Part shown: one piece after another, positions 43,828 through 52,676 of the stretch
Numbering within the stretch: position 1 is the stretch's first letter
Layout of the letters: each line of letters starts with the position of its first letter
Assembly: GCA_913775525.1 (NCBI GenBank)
Contig: CAJYLH010000044.1
Span: forward strand, 1-64,000
Length of the DNA: 64,000 bases
DNA from: an uncultured Chryseobacterium sp.
GTDB lineage: Bacteria; Bacteroidota; Bacteroidia; Flavobacteriales; Weeksellaceae
Reading direction: 5' to 3'
Translations under genes and position numbers: made by a program
Notes under the pieces: model-generated
Databases searched by the model: none
The model's input: only the letters and a program-made list of their open reading frames with translations
What the model was told of the DNA's origin: nothing

Positions 43828-44208
43828 ATGCAAAGCATCCTTACAGACTTTTATACCATACAGTCCACCGAAAGAACAGACAACGGCAATTTTACCGCCC
43901 GCATCATACTGAATAAAGACCATGATATTTTTAAAGGTCATTTCCCGGGCAATCCGGTTACTCCGGGCGTGTGCATGATGCAGATTGTAAAAGAACTTAC
44001 CGAAGAGTGTATAGGATCCCAACTTTTCCTTAAATCGGCCTCCAATGTTAAATTTATGGCCATCATCAATCCGTTTGAAACTCCGGAACTCACTTTACAG
44101 CTGGATATTACTGAGCATGAACAGGATATTAAGGTAAAAAATGTTACGGCCTTTGGCGAGACTATTGCATTGAAAATGTCAGTACACTACCAAAAATTAA
44201 CATCATGA
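43828..44208 (+). CDS. 3-hydroxyacyl-ACP dehydratase (FabZ-like, with catalytic HFPGNPVTPG)
   Basis: This 126-residue hotdog protein has IFKGHFPGNPVTPGVCMMQIVKEL, the FabZ/FabA active-site turn with the catalytic His, followed by the central helix. Unlike the two hotdogs at 32544 and 32984, the His is present, so this is the likely working dehydratase for the polyene double bonds. A gap of 95 nt precedes it. Its stop overlaps the next gene as ATGA. Confidence 0.9.
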   Translation: MQSILTDFYTIQSTERTDNGNFTARIILNKDHDIFKGHFPGNPVTPGVCMMQIVKELTEECIGSQLFLKSASNVKFMAIINPFETPELTLQLDITEHEQDIKVKNVTAFGETIALKMSVHYQKLTS

Positions 44209-44690
44209 ATTTCATCTTCTCCTTTATAGCGTCATTCGTATTTTTTTTCCAGGCTTCAGACATTGAATCTCTGCGGTACAGTTACGCCAAAGCCAACCAG
44301 TCTACGGCCAACACCAAAGCCTTCATCAACCTGGCGGATAAGCAATCGGGATCAGACCCTGTCATTCTGGGATATAAAGCCGCTGCGCAGATTATGGAAG
44401 CCAAGGTGACTACGGAAAAGGGAAAACGCAAAATGTTTGTGAAAGCCGGAGCTACCAGTTTGGAAAATGTGATTAAAAGCAATCCGAATAATGCTGAACT
44501 GAGGGTAATCCGCCTGAGTGTACAGGAAAACATCCCTAAGATCGTCGGATACCATAAGAATATGAATGAAGACAAAGTGTTCATCCTGAACAACTACAGC
44601 AAACAGAACAGCAGCCTTAAAAGCTATATCAAAAGGTTCGCCGCACAGTCTAAGACCATGACTGAAGCAGAACGTTCAGCCCTTAAGTAA
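44205..44690 (+). CDS. Secreted alpha-helical protein of the pigment operon, unknown
   Basis: This 161-residue protein has an N-terminal signal peptide (MNFIFSFIASFVFFFQASD) and then a helical, TPR-like body (SLRYSYAKANQSTANTKAF, SLENVIKSNPNNAELRVIRL). It contains no Cys or catalytic motif that I recognise. Its location between a dehydratase and a glycosyltransferase, with an ATGA overlap before and a 5-nt gap after, makes it part of the pigment operon. A scaffold role in the periplasm is an inference. Confidence 0.75.
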   Translation: MNFIFSFIASFVFFFQASDIESLRYSYAKANQSTANTKAFINLADKQSGSDPVILGYKAAAQIMEAKVTTEKGKRKMFVKAGATSLENVIKSNPNNAELRVIRLSVQENIPKIVGYHKNMNEDKVFILNNYSKQNSSLKSYIKRFAAQSKTMTEAERSALK

Positions 44691-44695
44691 TACCC

Positions 44696-45898
44696 ATGAT
44701 CTTCTCTGAAATCCGGCACGCCATTTCTGAAAAGAAAATCTGTGTCCTTATTCCCACCTACAACAATGCAAAAACCTTGCAGAGGGTTATTGACGGTGTC
44801 CTGATTTATACGCAAAGTATTATCATTGTCAATGATGGTTCTACTGATGCCACAGCTGATATTTTAGCAGGATATCCTGGGATTAAGACTATCCATCTTC
44901 CGGTCAACAAAGGAAAAGGCAATGCTCTGAAAACCGGTTTCCGGGCAGCTCAGGCTGCCGGATATGACTATGCCATTACGATTGATTCGGACGGCCAGCA
45001 TTACCCGGATGACATTCCGGTATTTGTAGAGGCCCTGTTGGAGGAAGGTGAAGAGGTATTGCTGATCGGGAACCGCAATATGGCCCAGGACGGAATTCCT
45101 AAAAAAAGCAGCTTCGGCAATCGGTTTTCCAACTTCTGGTTCTGGTTTGAGACCGGCATCAGGCTGGAAGATACCCAATCCGGCTACCGTCTTTACCCTT
45201 TACACAAAATACAAAAAAAATATTTTACCCCAAAATTTGAGTTTGAGATTGAGATCATCGTTCGTTCCGCATGGAAGCATATCCCGGTAAAGAATGTTCC
45301 GGTAAAGGTTTTATATGATCCGGCAGAACGGGTATCGCATTTCAGGCCCTTCAAAGACTTTACCCGCATCAGCATCCTGAATACCATCCTGGTTACAATT
45401 GCACTGGTATATATTATCCCGAGAAGGTTCATCCATAATTTCAGGAAGAAAAGCTTTAAGCGGTTTATTAAGGAAGACGTACTGGAAAGTGACGGCAGCA
45501 ACCGTATCAAAGCATTTTCCGTTGCTTTGGGAGTATTTGTAGGCTTGTCTCCGCTCTGGGGGTTCCATACCCTGCTGGTGATTTCATTATCTGTCCTTTT
45601 CAAGCTGAACAAGGTATTGGCATTTATGTCTTCCAACGTAAGCCTTCCCCCGTTCATTCCGTTTATCATTGCTGCATCATTATTCCTGGGCGCGCCATTT
45701 GTACAGGGTGACAGCAGCATCCTGACCCATGAGCTGAATTTTGAGCTGGTTAAAAATCATTTGCTTCAGTACGTTATAGGCAGCTTTATCCTGGCCACAA
45801 TATTATCTGCCGTTTCAGGAGTAGTGACGTTTGTTCTGCTGAACAGGATAAGCCCGGATGCTGAAGAACCGTTCAACAATTCGCATCCTGCCGAGTAA
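44696..45898 (+). CDS. GT2 glycosyltransferase fused to a DUF2062 membrane domain
   Basis: This 400-residue protein has a dolichol-phosphate-mannose-synthase-like GT2 domain (residues about 10-230): KICVLIPTYNNAKTLQRV, IIIVNDGSTD and the metal-binding ITIDSDGQHYPDDI, then NRFSNFWFWFETGIRLEDTQSGYR. A C-terminal DUF2062 membrane domain follows (about 265-385), with GLSPLWGFHTL and SLPPFIPFII. Such proteins occur in aryl polyene loci. The product could be a glycosylated carrier or pigment. It is the last plus-strand gene of the operon, and the convergent C45 gene begins 17 nt away with no clear terminator. Confidence 0.9.
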   Translation: MIFSEIRHAISEKKICVLIPTYNNAKTLQRVIDGVLIYTQSIIIVNDGSTDATADILAGYPGIKTIHLPVNKGKGNALKTGFRAAQAAGYDYAITIDSDGQHYPDDIPVFVEALLEEGEEVLLIGNRNMAQDGIPKKSSFGNRFSNFWFWFETGIRLEDTQSGYRLYPLHKIQKKYFTPKFEFEIEIIVRSAWKHIPVKNVPVKVLYDPAERVSHFRPFKDFTRISILNTILVTIALVYIIPRRFIHNFRKKSFKRFIKEDVLESDGSNRIKAFSVALGVFVGLSPLWGFHTLLVISLSVLFKLNKVLAFMSSNVSLPPFIPFIIAASLFLGAPFVQGDSSILTHELNFELVKNHLLQYVIGSFILATILSAVSGVVTFVLLNRISPDAEEPFNNSHPAE

Positions 45899-45915
45899 TC
45901 TATTTTTCCAGGCTC

Positions 45916-47640
45916 TCATCTGAGCTTTCTGAGCGTCTTGTTCAGGTACTTTTCCGTGTTTTTCCGGTCCGGAACCGTCGTAATTTCTTTGGTGAGGGCT
46001 TTTTCGAACGCTATCTTTGCTTTCACGTAATCCCTTCTTTCAAAATAATACCTTCCGGCAAGATCATACACAAGCCAGAAATCAGGGTTTAAGGACTGAT
46101 AGTGAGCCATCCATTCTTCTGTGAGTTCTGTATCTTTATCATTGATCGCTTTTTCAATAACCGGAGTAAGCGTTTTGTATTCTTCATATTTCTTAAAATC
46201 CGGGCTGTGCACAAACGGATCTTCTGCGATCGTCATTCCCGGTTCCGAAAATCCATGCTCTCCATGTTTACCCGAAAATATTTTATTAAGGTCATAGCAG
46301 ACAAATTCACCCAACTGATACGGATTGGAAGAAACCCACACCAGTCTTTTCTCAGGAGAAAATATAACGGCATGGTGCGCTATCAGCTGATTGATCGCCT
46401 TTTCATTGCCGTAACCCAATGCACGCTCTTTTAATCCGGACCGGTCCCGTAATACAGCGGCCATTTTCTCAGGATTCAGGGTCCTGTCTTTTTCCATAAG
46501 CTCCTGAAGCTTTTCATACCGGTATTCCGAATGGCTCTCCAGGATATGTTTCCGGTTTCTCTGATCATGAGCATAAGCTTCGGATTGGAAATGGTTCGTA
46601 CAGAAGACCTGGCCTGAATTTTCTGCCTGGTATACTCCGAAATTATCCGGGGATACTTCAATGATTACAGCTTTTCGGTCATGGGCGCTTCCTACCAGTA
46701 TGGATTCGGAAACGAATACTTTTCTCTTCCTCGCAATAGCTATTGCCTGATCTATGGTTTCTGCATATTGAAGGATTTCTCTGGTGACCAGTGAAATCGG
46801 TGTTTTTGCCGTTAAAGGAATCCTGGATTTCCCTGCATTGATGGTAACGGTAATCCCCGATTTATTCATTCCGGAAACCACGCCGATCATTCCCGGCCAG
46901 CTTACCGACATATAGGGAATTCCCCTGTCCGGTTCCACGAATTCAAGCACTTTATTCTGCGCGAAATCATCGCCTACGTAAAAGTCAAAATTCCTTCCGA
47001 TCAGCAGTTCGCCGTCATCCGTATACCGGTCCCAGACCGCCAGAGAAGTACAGCCTACCATAGCCAGGTCCTGAAGGGCATGCCCGATATCATGGGCACC
47101 GTGCAGGTAAAGGTTCCTGAGGTATTTCGGAGCGATAAAATTGTAGTGGTCCGAAGAATATCGTGATAAACCGTAAAGTTCCGTCTGGTAATCCTCACGC
47201 ACATTCAGGTACATTTTCCTGTTGTACCATTTCAGGAATCCCCGCAACAGTTTTTGCCTGAATGTAGAAGGTACGAATCCCTCTATCTTGGAAAAGAAAA
47301 TTTCTTCCTGCTTCTGCATCAGCGGCTGGGTGAGCGCGCCGTTGTTATATCCTAATTCCAGAGGGTTTCCCTTGATGTAGAGCTCCCACAGCTGCTGTTT
47401 GTTTTTGGTGAGGTAATTTTCTTTGAAACTGAAGGTGGAATCATTGATCCGCTTTACATCCGGAACCCGGGCAGAATAAGCACCGACATCCGGAATATGG
47501 TGCACTGATTTTGAAATTCCGCAGGAGTTCATCAGCCATGCCAGAGAAACAACGGATACCACATGCATCACGTAGCTTAACCGGCTGAAAGACCGGCCAT
47601 ACAGTTTGTTGCTGTGATACAGAGGCCTACAGCAGATCAT
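45916..47640 (-). CDS. C45-family autoproteolytic acyltransferase/hydrolase, probable lipoprotein
   Basis: This protein of about 574 residues has an Ntn-hydrolase fold like acyl-CoA:6-aminopenicillanic acid acyltransferase. The conserved LAMVGCTSLAVWDRYTDDGELLIGRNFDF segment holds the Cys (in GCTS) that becomes the N-terminal nucleophile after self-cleavage. The N-terminus has a hydrophobic stretch ending in LMNSCG, a possible lipobox, so it may be exported and lipid-anchored. A TPR-like helical end is visible (YFERRDYVKAKIAFEKAL). It overlaps the CrtI-like gene by 14 nt and is the last minus-strand gene of the pigment set. It may make or cleave the final acyl bond (inference). Confidence 0.82.
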   Translation of the reverse strand: MICCRPLYHSNKLYGRSFSRLSYVMHVVSVVSLAWLMNSCGISKSVHHIPDVGAYSARVPDVKRINDSTFSFKENYLTKNKQQLWELYIKGNPLELGYNNGALTQPLMQKQEEIFFSKIEGFVPSTFRQKLLRGFLKWYNRKMYLNVREDYQTELYGLSRYSSDHYNFIAPKYLRNLYLHGAHDIGHALQDLAMVGCTSLAVWDRYTDDGELLIGRNFDFYVGDDFAQNKVLEFVEPDRGIPYMSVSWPGMIGVVSGMNKSGITVTINAGKSRIPLTAKTPISLVTREILQYAETIDQAIAIARKRKVFVSESILVGSAHDRKAVIIEVSPDNFGVYQAENSGQVFCTNHFQSEAYAHDQRNRKHILESHSEYRYEKLQELMEKDRTLNPEKMAAVLRDRSGLKERALGYGNEKAINQLIAHHAVIFSPEKRLVWVSSNPYQLGEFVCYDLNKIFSGKHGEHGFSEPGMTIAEDPFVHSPDFKKYEEYKTLTPVIEKAINDKDTELTEEWMAHYQSLNPDFWLVYDLAGRYYFERRDYVKAKIAFEKALTKEITTVPDRKNTEKYLNKTLRKLR

Positions 47641-49162
47641 GGTTGCTTTTTATTGCATATAAACGCTCACTCATCAGTTCTCTGCCGAGAATTTCAGTAC
47701 AGGTACCGAATGCCCCAATGGTTACCCCAAGGATACCGTGCATGTTGACTGACTGACCCGTAAGAAACAGGTTATCAATTTTCGTTCTCGGCGAAACCAT
47801 GGTCTTCAGCGGGTTTTCAGAATTTTTCAGGTATCCGTACATATTGCCTTCAAAGCTCCCGATATAATCCCGGTAAGATAAGGGCGAAGAGGTGTACACA
47901 TGATCTATATAGTTCCTGAGATCCGGTATCTTTTTCTCCAGGGCATCTATCATCGCTTCTGCTTTTTCCTGCTTGAAGCGTTCATAGGCACCTCCCCTCG
48001 GATGTTCATGAATAATCGTATTCACAGTGTCTTCCCATTGTTTAACCTCTTCAAAATCCATATAGGAAATGGCGGTAAGGCTTTCTGCAAAATCCGGGTG
48101 GGCCGTTGAAGGTGTACAGGAAAGCATATAGGTTTCCGGCCATTGTCCTTTACGGTACCGGAAGGCATTCCAAACGCTGTCTTCAGAAGCATAATGATAG
48201 ACATTGTAATTGAAGTGGGAAACTGACTGAGGCTTCAGTACTATGTATACGCTGAAGCATGAGGAAGTAGGTTCCCAACTCATGATCCGGTTCAGAAATG
48301 ATTTCTTAAGCCTGTTTTCGCCGATCAGCTTAACCGTAGCCCGGATATCGATGTTGGAAATAAACTGTTTGGCAGCGAAAACTTTTCCACAGGCGGTTTT
48401 TGCCGATCTCAGAATATTCTGTTCATCAAAAACCAGTTCTGAAACTTCCGTATGTTTGTATACTTCCGCTCCGTATTCCCTTAGTTTTCTGATCAGCAGC
48501 CTGGATATCTGGCTCCCACCTTTCACACATTTATAAGCACTCTGCATATAGGAGTTAACCGTAAGGGCATGGACATAAAAAGGAACATCCTCAGAATTTC
48601 CGGCATAGAGGAAATTGGCGCCCAGTAATACAGACTGCAATTTTTTATCTGATGTGATGGATTCTATAAATCTTCTGGTATTGAGGTGAAGCACCTCTTC
48701 ATTGTACCGTTCTTCGGCGCTGAGGTTGTAAAGCGGGAACTGGCTGCATACATACCGGATCTCTTCGCAGTAGTTTTCAATATTTTCTTTCTCTTCAGGG
48801 AAATAATGGGACAGGTGCGCTACAAAGTTCTCATATCCCTGAGCATGCGGATAGGCAGTTGCATCTCCGCCAAAAGTAATATGGTCGTAACCGTTTTCAT
48901 CCATTTGACGGATTTCAAGGTCATCCATGATTCCCAGATAGGAAAAGTACTGATAGAGGTTCTGTCCCTCCGACAGTCCGCCAAGGTAGTGGACCCCGGT
49001 ATCGAAAATCTTTTTATTCCTTGAAAAAGTCTGAAGGTTCCCTCCATACTGGTTATTTTTTTCCAGAACGGCGACTTTCATTCCTTCTTTAGCCAGAATG
49101 AGTGCTGAAACAAGGCCTCCCAGGCCGCTTCCGATCACCAGTATGTCGTATTCTTTTTTCAA
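47627..49162 (-). CDS. CrtI/retinol-saturase-like NAD(P)/FAD-dependent oxidoreductase
   Basis: This 511-residue flavoprotein has a Rossmann FAD site YDILVIGSGLGGLVSALILAKEG at the N-terminus, then VLEKNNQYGGNLQTF and a C-terminal FLTGQSVNMHGILGVTIGAFGTC block. This is the pattern of the phytoene desaturase and all-trans-retinol saturase family. In the pigment locus it might desaturate or saturate the polyene chain or change the resorcinol's alkyl chain. The assignment to a substrate is inference. It overlaps the C45 gene by 14 nt and lies 145 nt after the acyltransferase gene, with a hairpin repeat in the gap. Confidence 0.87.
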   Translation of the reverse strand: MKKEYDILVIGSGLGGLVSALILAKEGMKVAVLEKNNQYGGNLQTFSRNKKIFDTGVHYLGGLSEGQNLYQYFSYLGIMDDLEIRQMDENGYDHITFGGDATAYPHAQGYENFVAHLSHYFPEEKENIENYCEEIRYVCSQFPLYNLSAEERYNEEVLHLNTRRFIESITSDKKLQSVLLGANFLYAGNSEDVPFYVHALTVNSYMQSAYKCVKGGSQISRLLIRKLREYGAEVYKHTEVSELVFDEQNILRSAKTACGKVFAAKQFISNIDIRATVKLIGENRLKKSFLNRIMSWEPTSSCFSVYIVLKPQSVSHFNYNVYHYASEDSVWNAFRYRKGQWPETYMLSCTPSTAHPDFAESLTAISYMDFEEVKQWEDTVNTIIHEHPRGGAYERFKQEKAEAMIDALEKKIPDLRNYIDHVYTSSPLSYRDYIGSFEGNMYGYLKNSENPLKTMVSPRTKIDNLFLTGQSVNMHGILGVTIGAFGTCTEILGRELMSERLYAIKSNHDLL

Positions 49163-49209
49163 TACATCCGTTTTGCTGTGCTAAATTACAATTTTAAACC
49201 GTCGGATGT

Positions 49210-49303
49210 CGCAGCCCGACCTGAATGGAGCTCTTTTTTATTTTTTGGAACGGAGGGGAAAAATAAAAAAAGCGGGAATGGAGGGCGGAAAAGCTGCCAC
49301 CAT
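49210..49303. repeat. Flavobacterial intergenic hairpin repeat, copy 2
   Basis: The element begins GCAGCCCGACCTGAATGGAG and ends GAGGGCGGAAAAGCTGCCAC. A T-rich and an A-rich arm (CTTTTTTATTTTTT ... AAAAATAAAAAAAG) form a stem in the middle. The layout of conserved ends and variable stem is like that at 355-455. It interrupts the pigment-locus minus-strand operon between the lipid-A-type acyltransferase and the CrtI-like gene. Confidence 0.5.
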
Positions 49304-49307
49304 ACTA

Positions 49308-50198
49308 TTAAGCCTGGTTTATATCATCCCAGAAATCAAAATAATTGAACCATTGCAGAGGATATTTCCGGACCATGGTTTCAAGATTCTTTGTATAGGA
49401 GCTTAACAGTCCCTGTGCGTCTCTTTTTTTTACATTTTCGGCCATTCTCGCATACAGGTGGTAATGGAGTTTCTTTTCCTTCATTACATAGACATAGACT
49501 ACGGGAACGCCGAGACGGGAAGCAATCAGGAACGGTCCTGCCGGGAATCTGGCACTTTTTCCCAACAGTTCGCCTTCCAGGTATTTGGACCCCTCAAAAT
49601 AACGGTCACCGGTAAAGCAGATCAGTTCATTTCTGGAAAGGGCATCATTGATCTCGAAGATATGCGACATATCATCTTTCACATAGATAAATTTGGTCGT
49701 GCTTTTCTTTACCGCTACGCTGTCGAGGTATTCTTTGATGGCTGTAACTTCCTGATCGGTAGTCACTAAGTTAATCTGGCAATCAAAATCGATGTCTGCA
49801 AAAAAGTGTTCTGCAATCTCAAAATTACCGATGTGGGCACTGATGAGGATACCTCCTTTCTTTGCTGCAAGAAGATTACGAAGGTTTTCTATCCCGTCGA
49901 ATTCATAGGTAAACTGGTCCCTAAGGCCCGCAGAAATTGCTGTTTTATCAATCAGAACCGTTCCGAATGTGAAATAGCTTTTGAAAACAGACCATTTAGC
50001 TTTAAGCGTACTGTATCGTAAACGGTTGTGAAAATAATACCGTATGGAGCGGCTGCTTTTTTTCAGGAACAGAAAATAATAGGCTGCCACAAAATACAGC
50101 ACAAAATACGAACTCCGGACTCCGATATTCCTAATGCACCAGACAAATATCTTATAGCCTGCAATACTGCCTTTGGATTTACCTTTCCATTTGTTCAT
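49308..50198 (-). CDS. Lysophospholipid/lipid A-type acyltransferase (HtrB/LpxL-like)
   Basis: This 296-residue protein has one N-terminal hydrophobic segment (about 28-50), which would place it at the inner membrane. It has GGILISAHIGNFEIAEHFF with the catalytic HxxxxE (H and E), plus the GDRYFEGSKYLEGELLGKSARFPAGPFLIA block of the LpxL/HtrB family. It would transfer an acyl chain from ACP to a lipid or, in this locus, join the aryl polyene acyl group to dialkylresorcinol or another hydroxy group (inference). It follows the ACP by 102 nt on the same strand. Confidence 0.9.
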   Translation of the reverse strand: MNKWKGKSKGSIAGYKIFVWCIRNIGVRSSYFVLYFVAAYYFLFLKKSSRSIRYYFHNRLRYSTLKAKWSVFKSYFTFGTVLIDKTAISAGLRDQFTYEFDGIENLRNLLAAKKGGILISAHIGNFEIAEHFFADIDFDCQINLVTTDQEVTAIKEYLDSVAVKKSTTKFIYVKDDMSHIFEINDALSRNELICFTGDRYFEGSKYLEGELLGKSARFPAGPFLIASRLGVPVVYVYVMKEKKLHYHLYARMAENVKKRDAQGLLSSYTKNLETMVRKYPLQWFNYFDFWDDINQA

Positions 50199-50300
50199 GG
50201 TTCTTATCTGATATTATCGGTATAATAATTTGCAGTGAATTCCTGATACACTGCCGGATGGGTCTGTGGTAATCTTAAGAATGTAGATTTTGATCGATAG

Positions 50301-50555
50301 TTATGCGTTTTTTTCAGCGATTTTATGCTCTATCGTCGAATAGAAATCTTCGAATGTCACGATATTTTTGAAATCGGCCTCACCCAGCTTCACGCCGAAA
50401 TTGGATTCGATAACGACTACCAGATCAATATAATCCAGGCTGTCCAGCCCCAATGTCTTTTTAAAATTGGCTTCGTTGCTGATCTCTTCGCTGTCTACTT
50501 CAAATTCGTTGACCAGGAAATCATTAACAGTGGCAATAATTTTCTCCCTTTCCAT
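50301..50555 (-). CDS. Acyl carrier protein, second copy
   Basis: This 84-residue acidic ACP has the phosphopantetheine site GLDSLDYIDLVVVIES (Ser at residue 40). It is only distantly similar to the ACP at 39210 (DSI site), so the locus has two dedicated carriers. It stands 3 nt after the KAS gene at 50559, so KAS and ACP are coexpressed. One carrier may serve the starter or ligase step and the other the elongation. Confidence 0.93.
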   Translation of the reverse strand: MEREKIIATVNDFLVNEFEVDSEEISNEANFKKTLGLDSLDYIDLVVVIESNFGVKLGEADFKNIVTFEDFYSTIEHKIAEKNA

Positions 50556-50558
50556 GTT

Positions 50559-51779
50559 TTATTTATATTTTTTTACGATCAATGCGGAATTGGTCCCCCC
50601 AAATCCGAAAGAATTCGACAAAAATACATCAATTTTTTGACTTTTGGTTTCAGCGATGATATTTATCCTTTGGGCTTCATCATCAGGATGTTCCAGATTG
50701 ATATTCGGAGCCACGAAACCATGCTGCATCATCAGGATAGAATAGATGACTTCACTGGCTCCTGCCATCCAGCATTCATGCCCGGTCATCGACTTGGTGG
50801 AACTCACCGGAACATCACCGCCGAAAATTTCATAAATGGCCCGGGCTTCATTCGAATCCCCGATAGGAGTGGAAGTTGCATGGGCGTTAATATAATCGAT
50901 ATCCTTTACCGTAAGGCCTGACTGCTGCAATGCACGCTGCATGGCCAGTGCAGGACCGTCCACATTCGGGGTGGAAATATGCCCTCCGTTAGATGAGAAC
51001 CCATATCCGGCAATTTCCGCAATAATATTGGCTCCTCTTTTCAGGGCAGATTCCAGGCTCTCCACAATAAGGGTTGCGGCACCCCCGCTCGGGATCAGGC
51101 CGTCCCTTCCCGAATCAAATGGCCTCGAAGCTTTAGCAGGCTCGTCTTCGCGTACTGAGAATACACCCAGTCCGTCAAAGCTGGCCATGGAATAATGGTT
51201 GGTTTCCTGTGCGCCGCCACAGACAATCATATCCTGGAAACCGTTTTTGATCATCATATATGCGAGTCCCAAGGAATGCGAGCCGCTGGCGCAGGCTGCA
51301 CTGATTGTCAGGTTAATCCCCCTTAGTCTGAAGATGGTAGAAAGATTCATGGTTACCGTGGAATTCATGGATTTGAAAATCGCACCGGAACCCATAAGCG
51401 TGGTATCTTTCTTTTCCCGGGCAATATCAATGGATTCCACCACAGCCTGGGATACACTGTCATTCCCGTACAGGATACCGACTTCATGGGCATCCAGGAA
51501 ATCCTGATCGATCCCTGCCTGCTGTAATGCATCGGTTGTGGCCAGAAAAGCATATTCGCTCTCCTCACCCATGCTTACGCGCTGCCTTCTGCTCAGGAGG
51601 TTCTTCAGGTCAGGTTTGGGAACAACACCGCTAAGCCCGGACCTGAATCCGAACTCTTTTCGTTTATCCACCAGAACAATCCCGGACTTTCCCTGAAAGA
51701 GGGATTCTTTTACCTCATCCAGAGAGGTTCCTATGCAGGAATAAATTCCCATCCCGGTAATGACTACCCTATTTTCCAT
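50559..51779 (-). CDS. Beta-ketoacyl-ACP synthase (third active KS)
   Basis: This 406-residue KAS II-type enzyme has C163 in TISAACASGSHSLGL, the first His in YINAHATSTPIGDSNEA (HATS instead of HGTS) and the second in TKSMTGHECWMAGAS. The triad is present. The AcpP-contact and lid regions look normal (SNSFGFGGTNSALIV end). It is probably the KS that starts or extends the chain (ApeR-type). I chose the ATG at 51779 because MENRVVITGMGIYSC is a canonical KAS start; the 11-codon extension from 51812 is not supported. Confidence 0.9.
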   Translation of the reverse strand: MENRVVITGMGIYSCIGTSLDEVKESLFQGKSGIVLVDKRKEFGFRSGLSGVVPKPDLKNLLSRRQRVSMGEESEYAFLATTDALQQAGIDQDFLDAHEVGILYGNDSVSQAVVESIDIAREKKDTTLMGSGAIFKSMNSTVTMNLSTIFRLRGINLTISAACASGSHSLGLAYMMIKNGFQDMIVCGGAQETNHYSMASFDGLGVFSVREDEPAKASRPFDSGRDGLIPSGGAATLIVESLESALKRGANIIAEIAGYGFSSNGGHISTPNVDGPALAMQRALQQSGLTVKDIDYINAHATSTPIGDSNEARAIYEIFGGDVPVSSTKSMTGHECWMAGASEVIYSILMMQHGFVAPNINLEHPDDEAQRINIIAETKSQKIDVFLSNSFGFGGTNSALIVKKYK

Positions 51780-51872
51780 CTTTCTAAATTTAACAATGTA
51801 TCCATCTAACAAGGTAACAATTACAACTGTTATTCATTGGTATACCGGTACACTGGTATATTGTTATATTAC

Positions 51873-52619
51873 TCAAGAATAGATTCCTCCGTTGATATTA
51901 ATGACTTCACCCGTAATATAAGATGCTTTCTTGGAAGCCAGGAAGGCAACCAGGTCAGCCACCTCTTCAGCTTCCCCGAAACGGTTAACCGGGATCATGG
52001 CTTTCAGTTCGTCCTCATTGAATTCCTGCGTCATATCAGTTTTAATAAATCCCGGAGCAACGGCATTTACGGTAATATTCCTTTTAGCCACTTCCTGGGC
52101 AAGTGCTTTCGTAGCTCCTACCAAAGCGCCTTTAGCAGCAGAATAATTGGTCTGTCCCGCCGTCCCTTTTACTCCGGAAACAGACACCATATTGATAATC
52201 CTTCCGTATTTATTGCGCAATAGTTTCTGGATAAAGAAGTTCGTTACATTAAAAAAGCCGTTCAGGCTGGTGTTGATCACACTGCTCCAGTCTTCGCTCG
52301 GCATCCACATAAACAGCCCGTCTCGGGTAATCCCGGCGTTATTGACAATAACTTCAACCACAGAATCCGGATTATTCTCCTGCCATTCTCCCAATACCTG
52401 AAGGGTCTCTTCGGCATTGCTCACATCAAATTTCAGGATTTCACCTGTAGATCCCAACTCTTCCACTTTGGCAAGCGTTTCTTTTGCTGCCGCTTCATTG
52501 GAAGTATAATTGATCAGGATATGATATTTTTTTTCTTCTGCCAGTTTGATACAGATGGCCCTCCCGATTCCTCGTGAGCCTCCCGTAACGATCGTACATT
52601 TTATGGGTTCCTGTTTCAT
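51873..52619 (-). CDS. 3-oxoacyl-ACP reductase (FabG/ApeQ-like)
   Basis: This 248-residue classical SDR has the NADP(H) site VTGGSRGIGRAI near residue 12, the NNAGITRDG block, catalytic Ser in NMVSVSGVKG, and Tyr-Lys in YSAAKGALVGATKAL. It reduces the 3-oxoacyl-ACP made by the ketosynthases to 3-hydroxyacyl-ACP, which the dehydratase at 43828 then converts to a double bond. It lies 93 nt upstream of the KAS gene and 57 nt downstream of the ammonia-lyase gene on the same strand. Confidence 0.93.
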   Translation of the reverse strand: MKQEPIKCTIVTGGSRGIGRAICIKLAEEKKYHILINYTSNEAAAKETLAKVEELGSTGEILKFDVSNAEETLQVLGEWQENNPDSVVEVIVNNAGITRDGLFMWMPSEDWSSVINTSLNGFFNVTNFFIQKLLRNKYGRIINMVSVSGVKGTAGQTNYSAAKGALVGATKALAQEVAKRNITVNAVAPGFIKTDMTQEFNEDELKAMIPVNRFGEAEEVADLVAFLASKKASYITGEVININGGIYS

Positions 52620-52676
52620 TGGTTTGTTTTAAATATATTCTTCATCTTGGTTAAGACAGTTCATGGCTGCAAAAAG

